DNA from: Lysobacter sp. GX 14042
GTDB lineage: Bacteria; Pseudomonadota; Gammaproteobacteria; Xanthomonadales; Xanthomonadaceae
NCBI RefSeq assembly: GCF_021390425.1
Contig: NZ_JAJUWY010000001.1
Location: 186,001-250,000, forward strand
Length of the DNA stretch: 64,000 nucleotides
Direction of reading: 5' to 3'
Each line of letters opens with the position of its first letter. Positions within the stretch are counted from its first letter, which is position 1. This document shows positions 8,847-20,678 of the stretch, in pieces. Under the pieces are notes generated by a model, which saw only the letters and a program-made list of their open reading frames with translations, did no database searches and was not told where the DNA came from. The position numbers and the translations under genes are program-made.

Positions 8847-9955
8847 GCCGCGGAATCAGGCTGCTCCCGAGGATCCACGACCTGTACCTGGGCCGCGCGG
8901 TGCTGGGCACCGTGCTGCTGACCTGGGCGGTGTTGCTGGGCCTCGACGTGATGCTGACCCTGGCCGGCGAGCTGGGCAACACCGGGCAAGGCAACTACAG
9001 CATCCCGCAGGCGGTCGCCCACGTCGCCTACACCATCCCCCGGCGCGCCTACGGGCTGTTTCCCTACGCCGCGGTGATCGGCACGCTGATGTCGCTGGGA
9101 CAGCTGGCGGCGACCTCGGAGCTCACCGCCCTGCGCGCGATCGGCCTGTCGCGCCGGCGCCTGAGCGTGACCGTCGCGATCACCCTCGCCCTGCTGACCG
9201 CGGTGATGGTCTTCAACGGCGAGACCCTGGCCCCCTGGGGCCAGCGCCAGGCCGATGCGCTGAAGGCCTCCTCGCGCTCGAAGGACCTGATCGTCGCCCG
9301 TTACAGCGGCGTGTGGGCGCGCGAGGGCGCGGTGATCCTCAACGCCGAGGGCGGCGAACAGCGTGCCGACGGGGACGACCGCTGGCTGGAACTGCACGAC
9401 GTGCGGCTGTACGAGTTCGAGGACGACGGCCGCCTGGCCTCCATCGCCCGGGTCGGCATCGCCGAGCACCGCCCCGGCGGCTGGCTGCTGCGCGGGGTCA
9501 CCCGCACCACCTTCGGCGAGGACTTCGTCACCCGCGAACATGTCGAGGAGGAGCGCTGGGATTCCCAGCTCGACGCCACCGCGCTGGGCGCCGACATCGA
9601 CCGCCCGCGCTACCTGAGCGCCGGGGCGCTGTCGGATGCGATCGAGTACCGCCAGCGCAACGGCCTCGATGCCGCCGACTTCGAGGAGCACTACTGGGGC
9701 CGCTGGTTCTATCCGCTCAATGTGCTGGCGCTGTGCCTGGCGGCGATCCCGTTCGCCTTCGGCAGCCTGCGCAGCGGCGGGCTGGGCAAGCGGCTGTTCA
9801 TCGGCATCGTGTTCGCGCTGGGGTTTTGGCTGCTGCAGACGCAGTTCGTGAAGATGGCCAGTGCGTTCAAGTTCGATTTCCGGGTGGCCTATCTGTTGCC
9901 GACGCTGATCATGATCAGTGTGTCGGTGGCGTTGTTCCGCAAGCGCTCGGGCTAG
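8843..9955 (+). CDS. lptG: LPS export ABC transporter permease LptG
   Basis: A 370-residue partner of LptF in the LptB2FG lipopolysaccharide extractor. It has the same topology: N-terminal membrane segments (about 20-120, including AVLGTVLLTWAVLLGLDVML), a periplasmic domain with GGWLLRGVTRTTF near 215, and C-terminal membrane segments. The family stretch YRQRNGLDAADFEEHYWGRWFYPLNVLALCL begins near residue 270. The start overlaps the lptF stop by 4 nt. Its stop codon is 8 nt before composite repeat B, which supplies a terminator-like hairpin in the right direction. Confidence 0.95.
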   Translation: MSRGIRLLPRIHDLYLGRAVLGTVLLTWAVLLGLDVMLTLAGELGNTGQGNYSIPQAVAHVAYTIPRRAYGLFPYAAVIGTLMSLGQLAATSELTALRAIGLSRRRLSVTVAITLALLTAVMVFNGETLAPWGQRQADALKASSRSKDLIVARYSGVWAREGAVILNAEGGEQRADGDDRWLELHDVRLYEFEDDGRLASIARVGIAEHRPGGWLLRGVTRTTFGEDFVTREHVEEERWDSQLDATALGADIDRPRYLSAGALSDAIEYRQRNGLDAADFEEHYWGRWFYPLNVLALCLAAIPFAFGSLRSGGLGKRLFIGIVFALGFWLLQTQFVKMASAFKFDFRVAYLLPTLIMISVSVALFRKRSG

Positions 9956-9962
9956 GCCTCCC

Positions 9963-10519
9963 GTCATCCCCGCGCACGCGGGGATCCATGGACTTCGCTT
10001 TTTTTCCTCCGGATGGCGCGTGGTCCTTCGGATACGTCGCGGGGGAGCCGGCCGCCGTGGGGGACAGGCCGCCCTCCTGACGGGCCTTCGGCCCTTTTTG
10101 AAGTCGGGCGGCCTGTCCCCCACGACGGCCGGCTCCTGACAGTTGACGAGGCTTCGGAGGCACGCCTTCCGGAGACGACACCGGGGCCATGGCTCCCCGC
10201 GTGCGCGGGGATGACGGGGAGGGGTGTTTGTGTGTGTGGTGAGCCCCACCACGTAGCCTGGGTATGGCCGCAGGCCGCACCCGGGACCCCGTTTTGTCAC
10301 CAGGCCCACATCATCCGCCCACGGTGCCGTTCCCGAAGCCCACACCAAGCCCCCGCAGGAGCAGCGTTGTGTGGGAGACGGATGCTGCGAGGGGGGTGCG
10401 GAGAGCAGGCCATGGATGGCCTGCGCCGCGACTTAAAGGCATGGATGCCGTCAGGAGCGCGGAGCACCCCCCCCTCGCAGCAGCCGGCTCCCCCCGCGAC
10501 CTCTCCGAAACACCCCCGC
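9963..10519 (+). repeat. Composite palindromic repeat, copy B (plus orientation)
   Basis: About 557 bp filling the gap between the convergent lptG and RDD genes. Module 1 is bounded by GTCATCCCCGCGCACGCGGG..CCATGG at 9963-9991 and its inverse at about 10187-10215. It contains an inverted repeat with 28-nt arms (10047-10074 and 10106-10133, one mismatch) around a terminator hairpin. Module 2 has a GT-repeat, the CCCGGGACC motif near 10285, and a second inverted repeat whose arms include GCTGCGAGGGGGG near 10384 and CCCCCCCTCGCAGC near 10467. Reading frames inside are repeat translations, not genes. Confidence 0.88.
10082..10099 (+). terminator. Terminator-like hairpin in repeat B (lptG direction)
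   Basis: GGGCC-TTC-GGCCC followed by TTTTT, in the centre of the long inverted repeat and 127 nt after the lptG stop. The orientation fits termination of lptFG. Confidence 0.65.
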
Positions 10520-10521
10520 CG

Positions 10522-10968
10522 CTATGGTTTGGGGTGGCGGAGCAGGCGGGTGCGGCTGGCGCGGTCGTGCCAGGTGAGGCGGTCGCGGTCGAGCAGGGCC
10601 CACAGGAAGCCCAGGCCGCCGGCGAAAAGCGAGACCGAGCCCACTGCGTAGCGCAGGCACAGCGCCGGCAGCGGGGCCGTCGAGCCGTCCGGCGCCACGA
10701 CCCGCAACCGCCACGGCCGCATGCCCAGGGTCTGGCCGCCGCGGCGCCAGCTGGCCACCGCGTAGGCGCCGGTCGCCAGCCACATCACCGCGAATTCGGC
10801 CAGCCCCCAGCCGCCGCCGGTGATGGCATCGCCGCGCAGGGCGACGAAGGCCGCGGCGACCAGGAACCACAGGGCGAAGGCGGGGAACAGGTCGTACAGC
10901 AGTGCCAGTACGCGCCAGCCGAGATGGCTGGCCGGACGGGCGGTGGCGGGGGAGTCGGTCTGGTGCAT
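10522..10968 (-). CDS. RDD family membrane protein
   Basis: A 148-residue integral membrane protein. Family features are the Arg near [14 protein letters not shown] (residues 17-29), the [16 protein letters not shown] block (about 75-90) and a final [14 protein letters not shown]. Three hydrophobic segments lie at about 23-47, 53-73 and 106-126. RDD proteins are widespread and mostly uncharacterised; some related proteins are proposed transporters. It is divergent from xerD (70 nt) and convergent with lptG across repeat B. Substrate unknown. Confidence 0.85.
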   Translation of the reverse strand: MHQTDSPATARPASHLGWRVLALLYDLFPAFALWFLVAAAFVALRGDAITGGGWGLAEFAVMWLATGAYAVASWRRGGQTLGMRPWRLRVVAPDGSTAPLPALCLRYAVGSVSLFAGGLGFLWALLDRDRLTWHDRASRTRLLRHPKP

Positions 10969-11038
10969 GGGGGGCTGGATCGCGGGGCGTGGGCAGTCTA
11001 GTGCACGCGCGCGCCGCGGCGGCGGCTACCCTTTGCCC

Positions 11039-11992
11039 ATGGAAACCCGCACTCCCGCCGAGCGCCGCAGGCTGGTGATGTCGCTGCCGCCGCTGCGTCC
11101 GGCCGACGCCGACGTGATCGCCGCGTTCCTCGATACGACCTGGGCCGAGGGCGGGCTGGCGCAGGCGACGCTGGATGGCTACCGGCGCGACCTGGAGGGG
11201 CTGGCGCGCTGGCTGGACGGGCGCGCGGGCGGCCTGGCCGGCGTGGGGCGGGGCGAGCTGTTCGATTACCTGGCCTGGCGGACCCGGCATGGCTGGTCGG
11301 CGCGCAGCAACGCGCGCTGGCTGTCGGCGCTGCGCGGGTTCAATGCCTGGCAGCTGCGCCGCGGCGACCGTGAAGACGATCCTTCGGCCGACCTGGATTC
11401 GCCGCGCCTGCCGCGGCTGCTGCCCAGGGCGCTGGCGGAAAGCCAGATCGAGGCCCTGCTGCGGGCGCCGGACACCGATGATCCGCTGGGCCTGCGTGAC
11501 CGGGCGATGCTGGAGCTGATGTACGCCTGCGGCTTGCGGGTCAGCGAACTGGCCGGACTGCCGTCCGCGGCGCTCAACCTGCGACAGGGCGTGTTGCGGG
11601 TGACCGGCAAGGGCAGCCGTGACCGGCTGGTGCCGCTGGGCGAAGAGGCCCGGCACTGGGTCGAGCGTTACCTGGCCGAAGCGCGGCCGGTGCTGCTTGG
11701 CGGGCGGGAGGCCGGCGCGCTGTTCCTCGAACCCGGCGGCACGCCGCCGACGCGCCAGGCGGTCTGGCGGCTGGTCAAGCGCCACGCCGCCAGCGCCGGC
11801 ATCGATCCGGACCGGCTCAGCCCGCACGGCCTGCGCCACAGCTTCGCCACCCACCTGCTCAACCATGGCGCGGACCTGCGCGCGCTGCAGATGCTGCTGG
11901 GCCACAGCTCGCTGTCGACCACGCAGATCTACACCCTGGTGGCGCGCGAGAAACTGAAGCAACTGGTGGCGATGCACCACCCGCGCGGCTGA
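11039..11992 (+). CDS. xerD: Site-specific tyrosine recombinase XerD
   Basis: With XerC it resolves chromosome dimers at dif, under FtsK control. Length from this start is 317 residues. Catalytic residues visible are Arg167 (CGLRVSEL), Lys191 (TGKGSRDR), His263 and Arg266 (HGLRH), His289 (LGHSS) and nucleophile Tyr298 (QIYTLV). The N-terminal SAM-like DNA-binding domain spans about 22-110. ATG 11078 (MSLPPLRP, 304 residues) is an equally possible start and closer to the usual 298. The XerD rather than XerC assignment rests on overall resemblance. No ribosome-binding site clearly decides the start. Confidence 0.93.
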   Translation: METRTPAERRRLVMSLPPLRPADADVIAAFLDTTWAEGGLAQATLDGYRRDLEGLARWLDGRAGGLAGVGRGELFDYLAWRTRHGWSARSNARWLSALRGFNAWQLRRGDREDDPSADLDSPRLPRLLPRALAESQIEALLRAPDTDDPLGLRDRAMLELMYACGLRVSELAGLPSAALNLRQGVLRVTGKGSRDRLVPLGEEARHWVERYLAEARPVLLGGREAGALFLEPGGTPPTRQAVWRLVKRHAASAGIDPDRLSPHGLRHSFATHLLNHGADLRALQMLLGHSSLSTTQIYTLVAREKLKQLVAMHHPRG

Positions 11993-12033
11993 GAGGTGCG
12001 ACAATCGGCCGGTTCCGCCTGGATTGTGATGCC

Positions 12034-12849
12034 GTGACCCGAGTCCTGCTGGCCGTGATGGCCGCCGCTTTCAGCCTCTCCGCCTGCGCCGGCCCGGCCG
12101 ACGGCCCCGCCGCCGCGTCCGCCGCGCCGGGCACCGTCGCCGCCTCCGCGGGAGCCCCGGTCAAGCCGGCCGCCGGCACCGCCGAGGCGCGCGCCGTGGA
12201 GGCGATCGCCCAGCTCAGCCCGCAGTCGGCGGTCCAGAGCGTCGGCCCCTCTCCGTTGCCGGGCTACACCCAGGCGATCGTCGGCGGGCAGGTGGTCTAC
12301 GTCAGCGAGGACGGCCGCTACCTGCTGGTCGCCGGCCAGGGCGGGGCGGTGCTGGACCTGCAGGAGAACCGCAACCTGTCGGAGGAGGCGCTGGCCTCGA
12401 TGCGCGTCGAACTGCTGGCGAAGATTCCCCGGAGCGAGCGGATCGTGTTCGCCCCGGCCAAGCCCGTGCACACGGTGGCGGTGTTCACCGACATCGAGTG
12501 CGGCTACTGCCGGCGCATGCACGAGCAGATCGCCGAATACAACGCCCAGGGCATCGCGGTGGAGTACCTGGCGTTCCCGCGGATGGGCCCGGGCACCCCG
12601 GACTTCGAAGGCATGGTGGCGGTGTGGTGCTCGGCCGACCGCAAGGAAGCGCTGACCCGCGCCAAGGCGGCCGGCAAGGCCAGCGGCCGCACCGATTGCC
12701 AGAACACCGTGCGCATGCAGTACGACATCGGCCAGCGCGCCGGCCTGACCGGCACCCCGATGGTCCTGGCCGAGGACGGCACCCAGCTGGGCGGCTACGT
12801 GCCGCCGGCGCAGCTGCGCAAGGCGCTGGACGAGCTCTCCGCCCGGTAA
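12034..12849 (+). CDS. dsbC: DsbC/DsbG-type disulfide isomerase, predicted lipoprotein
   Basis: A periplasmic thiol-disulfide exchange protein likely to isomerise wrong disulfides, kept reduced by DsbD. It starts with GTG at 12034. The signal peptide ends in a lipobox-like LSAC (Cys18), so it may be lipid-anchored, unlike soluble E. coli DsbC. After an Ala/Pro linker comes a DsbC N-terminal dimerisation-like domain (about 50-130) and a thioredoxin fold with CGYC at 156-159 and the cis-Pro motif TGTPMV. 271 residues. It is followed by a 102-nt gap to purL. Confidence is high for the family, lower for lipidation. Confidence 0.9.
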   Translation: MTRVLLAVMAAAFSLSACAGPADGPAAASAAPGTVAASAGAPVKPAAGTAEARAVEAIAQLSPQSAVQSVGPSPLPGYTQAIVGGQVVYVSEDGRYLLVAGQGGAVLDLQENRNLSEEALASMRVELLAKIPRSERIVFAPAKPVHTVAVFTDIECGYCRRMHEQIAEYNAQGIAVEYLAFPRMGPGTPDFEGMVAVWCSADRKEALTRAKAAGKASGRTDCQNTVRMQYDIGQRAGLTGTPMVLAEDGTQLGGYVPPAQLRKALDELSAR

Positions 12850-12856
12850 TCCGGGT

Positions 12857-12890
12857 CCCGGGTGCGGCCTTTGGCCTTGCCCGGGCTACG
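12857..12890. repeat. CCCGGGT small palindromic repeat between dsbC and purL
   Basis: CCCGGGTGCGGCC, then a TTT loop and GGCC, then GCCCGGGCTACG. It matches the motif within the composite repeats and the segment translated inside valS. It begins 7 nt after the dsbC stop codon. It may fold as a 3'-end hairpin, without a T run. Confidence 0.7.
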
Positions 12891-12911
12891 CTTGGCGGGG
12901 AGGCTTGCGCG

Positions 12912-12917
12912 TACAAT
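12912..12917 (+). promoter_or_regulatory. Possible purL -10 element
   Basis: TACAAT at 12912-12917, 34 nt before the purL start codon. No convincing -35 at standard spacing is visible. PurR-type operator not recognised. Confidence 0.35.
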
Positions 12918-12951
12918 GGCCGGCCCTGTTTGAGCCTGGGTCCTGCCGGAC

Positions 12952-17037
<4,086 letters not shown>

Positions 17038-17042
17038 GATCC

Positions 17043-17615
17043 GTCATCCCCGCGCACGCGGGGATCCATGGACGTTGCTCTTTCCTTCTCCGGGGTGCGC
17101 GCGTAGTCCTTCGGGTACGTCGCGGGGAGCCGGCCGCCGTGGGGGAGAGGCCGCCCTCCTGACGGGCCTTCGGCCCTTTTTGAAGTCGGGCGGCCTCTCC
17201 CCCACGACAGCCGACTCTGACGGTTGGCGCAGGTTTCGGAGGCACGCCTTCCGGATACGACACCGTGGCCATGGCTCCCCGCATGCGCGTGGATGACGGT
17301 GGAAGAGGGGGTGTTTGTGTGTGTGGTGAGCCCGAACACGTAGTCCGGATAAGGCCGGAGGCCGCACCCGGGACCCCGTTTTGTCACCAGGCCCACATCC
17401 CCCGCCCACGGTGCCGTTCCCGAAGCCCACACCAATCCCTCCAACGGAGCAGCGTCATGGTGAGGAGCCGGACGCTGTGGGGGTTGCGGAGAGCAGGCCA
17501 TGGATGGCCTGCGCCGCGACCTAAAGACAGGATGTCGTCGGGAGCGCGTAGCAACCCCCACAGCGGCCGGCTCCCCCCGCGACCTCTCCGAAGCACCTCG
17601 CGACCTCTCCGAAAC
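17043..17615 (+). repeat. Composite palindromic repeat, copy C (plus orientation)
   Basis: About 573 bp between the convergent purL and glycosyltransferase genes, with the same module order as copy B. The right boundary of module 1 is degenerate (GCATGCGCGTGG at about 17278-17292). The second inverted repeat differs from B in its arm sequence (GCTGTGGGGGTTGC near 17474 against GCAACCCCCACAGC near 17552), but the arms still pair with each other. At the right end the 15-mer CGCGACCTCTCCGAA occurs twice, at 17578 and 17599, a 21-bp tandem duplication. Confidence 0.88.
17164..17181 (+). terminator. Terminator-like hairpin in repeat C (purL direction)
   Basis: GGGCC-TTC-GGCCC followed by TTTTT, 127 nt after the purL stop, at the centre of the inverted repeat whose arms are near 17136-17158 and 17188-17210. 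Its distance from the upstream stop equals that in copy B. Confidence 0.65.
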
Positions 17616-17626
17616 GGAAATCCAAC

Positions 17627-18733
17627 TCAGCCGTTGATGAGCGCGGCCACCTCGCGGGCCACGTCTTCGGGGTCGCGGTCGGAATGGCGGATGTTGTGGT
17701 GGCCGGGGCCGAAGACGCCCCAGTCGGCCGGGTCGGTTCCGTCGAACAGGCCGATCGAGCGGGGGGCCGATGCGTTGGCCAGGTGCATGATCCCGCAGTC
17801 GGCGCTCACGTAGACCGAAAGCGCGGAAAGCACGCCTGCCAGCCGGCGGATGTCGGTACTGAAGTAGCCGGGATAACGGTCGCCCAGCATCGAGCGGCCG
17901 AATGCCGGGATGATCTCGATGATGTCGTGCTTGCGGCAGGCGGGGACCAGCACGGCGAGGAAGCGGGCCCACCAGTCGCCACCGATCAGCTTGTGGCCGG
18001 TGGCGTTGGCGAACACGCCGATGACCGGGCGGCGCAGGGGCGGGGGCTCGCTGCCGGGCGTGGCGGCCGGGTCGAGCAGGCGTTCGAGTTGCAGGTGACC
18101 GGCCTGGCGTTCCAGGCGGTCCAGCCGCAGGTCCGGTGCCGGCCACTGGACCGTGTTGCCTTCGCCCAGGGCCTGCCGCAGCAGGTAGACCGGGAGCAGG
18201 CTCTCGCGCGGGCGGTTGTCGGGCAGCGGCACGGGGTGGGTCACGTGTCCGCGCTGCTTGCTGCTGATGAAGCCGACGGTGTGCCGGGCGCGGGAGTGAT
18301 TGGTGACCAGGCGGCCCGTATGCGACCGCTTGTCGGCGTCCAGCGCCAGGTCGTAGCGGGCGTTGCGGATCGCCTGCAACAGGTCCTGGACCGCCAGCGG
18401 GTGGCCCAGCGCATGGCGCGGAAACCGGAGGATGCGGCCGACGTTGGGATAGCCGGCGAACAGTGCATCGGCCACCGGGCTGCGGGTGAGGATGTCGACC
18501 TCGGCGCCGGGGAAGCGTGCCTCCAGTTCCTGCAGCAACGGGGTGAGCAGGAGCGTGTTGCCCAGGGTATGGCTGACCTTGACCACCAGGATCCGGTGGA
18601 TGCTGTGCGCCGGCAACGGCTGGTCGGACACGTCGTCGCGATGCCCGTAGGCGCGGGCGACCGCCCAGTGGGCCAGGCGATGACGGGGGCTGCGGCTGTC
18701 GCGGGTGGAACCTACGGGTCGGGCGGTGGTCAT
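17627..18733 (-). CDS. Glycosyltransferase family 9 protein (heptosyltransferase-like)
   Basis: A 368-residue cytoplasmic GT-B enzyme related to ADP-heptose:LPS heptosyltransferases. The family N-terminus is ILVVKVSHTLGNTLLLTPLLQEL (about 47-70). The C-terminal nucleotide-sugar half includes GVFANATGHKLIGGDWW near 240 and the acceptor-side block VYVSADCGIMHLANASAPRSIGLFDGTDP near 310-340. The first 45 residues are basic and not conserved-looking, so the start could lie further in. The sugar donor and acceptor are unknown. It stands alone, divergent from the hemolysin III gene, and is not part of a visible LPS cluster. Confidence 0.85.
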   Translation of the reverse strand: MTTARPVGSTRDSRSPRHRLAHWAVARAYGHRDDVSDQPLPAHSIHRILVVKVSHTLGNTLLLTPLLQELEARFPGAEVDILTRSPVADALFAGYPNVGRILRFPRHALGHPLAVQDLLQAIRNARYDLALDADKRSHTGRLVTNHSRARHTVGFISSKQRGHVTHPVPLPDNRPRESLLPVYLLRQALGEGNTVQWPAPDLRLDRLERQAGHLQLERLLDPAATPGSEPPPLRRPVIGVFANATGHKLIGGDWWARFLAVLVPACRKHDIIEIIPAFGRSMLGDRYPGYFSTDIRRLAGVLSALSVYVSADCGIMHLANASAPRSIGLFDGTDPADWGVFGPGHHNIRHSDRDPEDVAREVAALING

Positions 18734-18823
18734 CGGCGGGGCGGGTCCTTGGACGGCCGGGATTCTCGCACGATGTCAGGATGCGGCATGCGCTGCATAC
18801 GCGCTAGCATGGAGTGCATGCAC

Positions 18824-19480
18824 ATGAGCCTGCCCCGCGATGCACGGCCGCCCGCGCAGTATTCGCGGGGCGAAGAGCTTGCCAATGCAGTGACCCACGG
18901 CATCGGCGCGGCTGCCGCACTGGCGGGCGGGGCGGTGATGATCGCCCTGGCGGCGATCTTCGGCGACGGCTGGCAGCTGGCGGGCGCGATCACCTTCGGG
19001 GCCTGCCTGCTGGTGCTGTACCTGGCCTCCACGCTGTACCACGCGATTCCGTACCCGGTGGCCCGCCAGCGCCTGAAGGTGTTCGACCACTGCGCGATCT
19101 ACCTGTTGATCGCGGGCACGTATACGCCCTTCACCCTGGTCGGGCTGCGCGGACCCTGGGGATGGGGCCTGCTCGCGGCCATCTGGACGCTGGCGCTGGC
19201 CGGAGTGGTGTTCAAGCTGTTCTTCACCGGCCGGTTCCGCCGGCTGTCCACGCTGATCTATGTCGGCATGGGCTGGATGGTGCTGGTGGCGATCAAGCCG
19301 CTGCTGGGGGCGCTCGACAGCTGGGAACTGGGCTGGCTGTTCGCCGGCGGCGCCGCCTACACACTGGGCACGGTGTTCTATCACCGGCCCTCGATGCGGT
19401 ATTCGCACGCGGTCTGGCACCTGTTCGTGCTGGGCGGGAGCGTGTGCCATTTCATCGCGGTGCTGGCCCACGTGGTCTGA
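18824..19480 (+). CDS. Hemolysin III family (PAQR-like) membrane protein
   Basis: A 218-residue protein with seven hydrophobic segments. Family motifs are ANAVTHGIGAAAALAG at the N-terminus, LYLASTLYHAIP after segment 2, KVFDHCAIYLLIAGTYTPF, and the terminal HAVWHLFVLGGSVCHFIAVL. The His and Asp residues in these motifs form the metal site of the PAQR/HlyIII superfamily. True haemolytic activity is doubtful; the name comes from a Bacillus homologue. The start at 18824 (MSLPRD) was chosen because GGAG at 18811-18814 is 9 nt upstream; ATGs at 18809 and 18818 are poorer. Confidence 0.9.
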   Translation: MSLPRDARPPAQYSRGEELANAVTHGIGAAAALAGGAVMIALAAIFGDGWQLAGAITFGACLLVLYLASTLYHAIPYPVARQRLKVFDHCAIYLLIAGTYTPFTLVGLRGPWGWGLLAAIWTLALAGVVFKLFFTGRFRRLSTLIYVGMGWMVLVAIKPLLGALDSWELGWLFAGGAAYTLGTVFYHRPSMRYSHAVWHLFVLGGSVCHFIAVLAHVV

Positions 19481-19484
19481 GCGG

Positions 19485-20261
19485 TCAGGGAACGATCCCG
19501 GTCCATTCGGCGCTGGAGAACTTTTCCGCCGCCAGCCGCTCCGCCCGCCCGAGCTCGTCGGCCCGCAGGTGGTCGGCGGACAGGCCGTACATCCCGCGGA
19601 AGCTCCCGATCATGCGCTCGATGACTTGCGCGCGCGGCAACCCGGTCTGGCTGCGCAGCGGATCCACGCGCTTGTTGGCGCTGGTGGTGGCCTTGTCGGA
19701 GAGCTTTTCCCGCCCGATGCGCAGCACTTCCAGCATCTTTCCCGCGTCGATGTCGTAGGCCATGGTCACGTGGTGCAGCACCGCGCCCGCACGGCGGGCC
19801 TGCGCGGCTCCGGCGATCTTCCCCGCCGGCGAGGTGATGTCGTTGAGCGGCTGGTAGCTCGCCTCGATTCCCACCTCGGCCAGCGCTGCGATGACCCAGC
19901 GGTCCATCAGTTCGTAGGACTCCTGGAAGGACAGGCCTTCCACCAGTTCCAGCGGCGCGCAGATCGAGTAGGTGATGGTGTTGCCGGGCTCGATGAACAT
20001 CGCCCCGCCGCCGCTGATCCGGCGCACCACCTCGATCCCGTGGCGGACCGCGCCATCGGCGTCGACCTCGTTGCGCAGCGACTGGAAGCGGCCGATCACC
20101 ACCGCCGGCGAAGCCCACTCCCACACCCGCAGTGTCGGCGGCCGGCGGCCGGCACCGACTTCCGCGGTCAGCACCTCGTCCAGCGCCATGTGCAGGGCGG
20201 GCGCCTGCGGACCGGTGTGGATCAGCTGCCAGTCGTGCCGGCGCCAGGCATCGTGGCTCAT
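19485..20261 (-). CDS. lplA: Lipoate--protein ligase, catalytic domain (split LplA)
   Basis: Activates lipoate with ATP and attaches it to E2 and GcvH lysines. The 258-residue product has the RRISGGGAMF lipoate-binding loop at 80-89, the WEWASPAVVIGRFQ motif near 48-60, and the probable lipoyl-AMP-binding Lys148 in SPAGKIAGAAQ. It is shorter than E. coli LplA (about 338) because the C-terminal accessory domain is encoded separately by the preceding gene, which overlaps it by 4 nt (ATGA). It is convergent with the hemolysin III gene, with 4 nt between stop codons. Confidence 0.9.
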   Translation of the reverse strand: MSHDAWRRHDWQLIHTGPQAPALHMALDEVLTAEVGAGRRPPTLRVWEWASPAVVIGRFQSLRNEVDADGAVRHGIEVVRRISGGGAMFIEPGNTITYSICAPLELVEGLSFQESYELMDRWVIAALAEVGIEASYQPLNDITSPAGKIAGAAQARRAGAVLHHVTMAYDIDAGKMLEVLRIGREKLSDKATTSANKRVDPLRSQTGLPRAQVIERMIGSFRGMYGLSADHLRADELGRAERLAAEKFSSAEWTGIVP

Positions 20262-20551
20262 GCCGTCCCCTCCGCGCCGAGCGCACGGCGGACCGCGACG
20301 GCCACCCCCTGCGCGGTGATGCCGTACATGTGCACGTCCGGACCCAGGCGGCGCTCGATGGCATCGCCGATGGCGGTCTCGTCGCTGTCCGCCGGCAGGC
20401 CTTCGAGGGCGGCGTTGATTTCGCCCAGCGCGGTGTCGGGCTCAAGGAAGAAGTCGCCGCTTACCCGCACCCCGTGCAACCGGCCGTCACGCTGCTCCAG
20501 GTCGACCACCACCAGCTTGCCGCCGGGGATCTTGTACTCGCCGTGCATCAT
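20258..20551 (-). CDS. Lipoate--protein ligase C-terminal accessory domain protein
   Basis: A 97-residue protein matching the small C-terminal domain of LplA: EYKIPGGKLVVVDLEQRDGRLHGVRVSGDFFLEP at the start, then the GEINAALEGLPADSD helix region. In organisms with a bipartite ligase this subunit is needed for the lipoate-adenylation step. The start at 20551 is supported by GGAGG 7 nt upstream; the next codon is also ATG. It overlaps the catalytic subunit by 4 nt, so the two chains are probably made together in fixed ratio. It precedes the catalytic subunit in transcription order. Confidence 0.85.
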   Translation of the reverse strand: MMHGEYKIPGGKLVVVDLEQRDGRLHGVRVSGDFFLEPDTALGEINAALEGLPADSDETAIGDAIERRLGPDVHMYGITAQGVAVAVRRALGAEGTA

Positions 20552-20678
20552 GCCCGGTCCTCCCGTTTCCAGGCGGGCATGATGCACCGGCAGCCCGGGG
20601 GACGTCTTGACCCAGGTCGCCGGTGCCCGCCGGCGGTACGCTGCCGCCGCCGGGGGAAAGCGTTGTCCGGCGCGTTCT

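Noticed and set aside
9963-10219. Possible CRISPR-like repeats (GTCATCCCCGCG palindromes)
   Set aside because: The motif occurs as isolated inverted pairs about 230 bp apart, not as regularly spaced direct repeats with unique spacers, and there are no cas genes.
11039-11992. XerD-type recombinase as sign of an integrated element or integron
   Set aside because: It has full XerD features and housekeeping neighbours, with no attachment sites, cassettes or phage genes around it.
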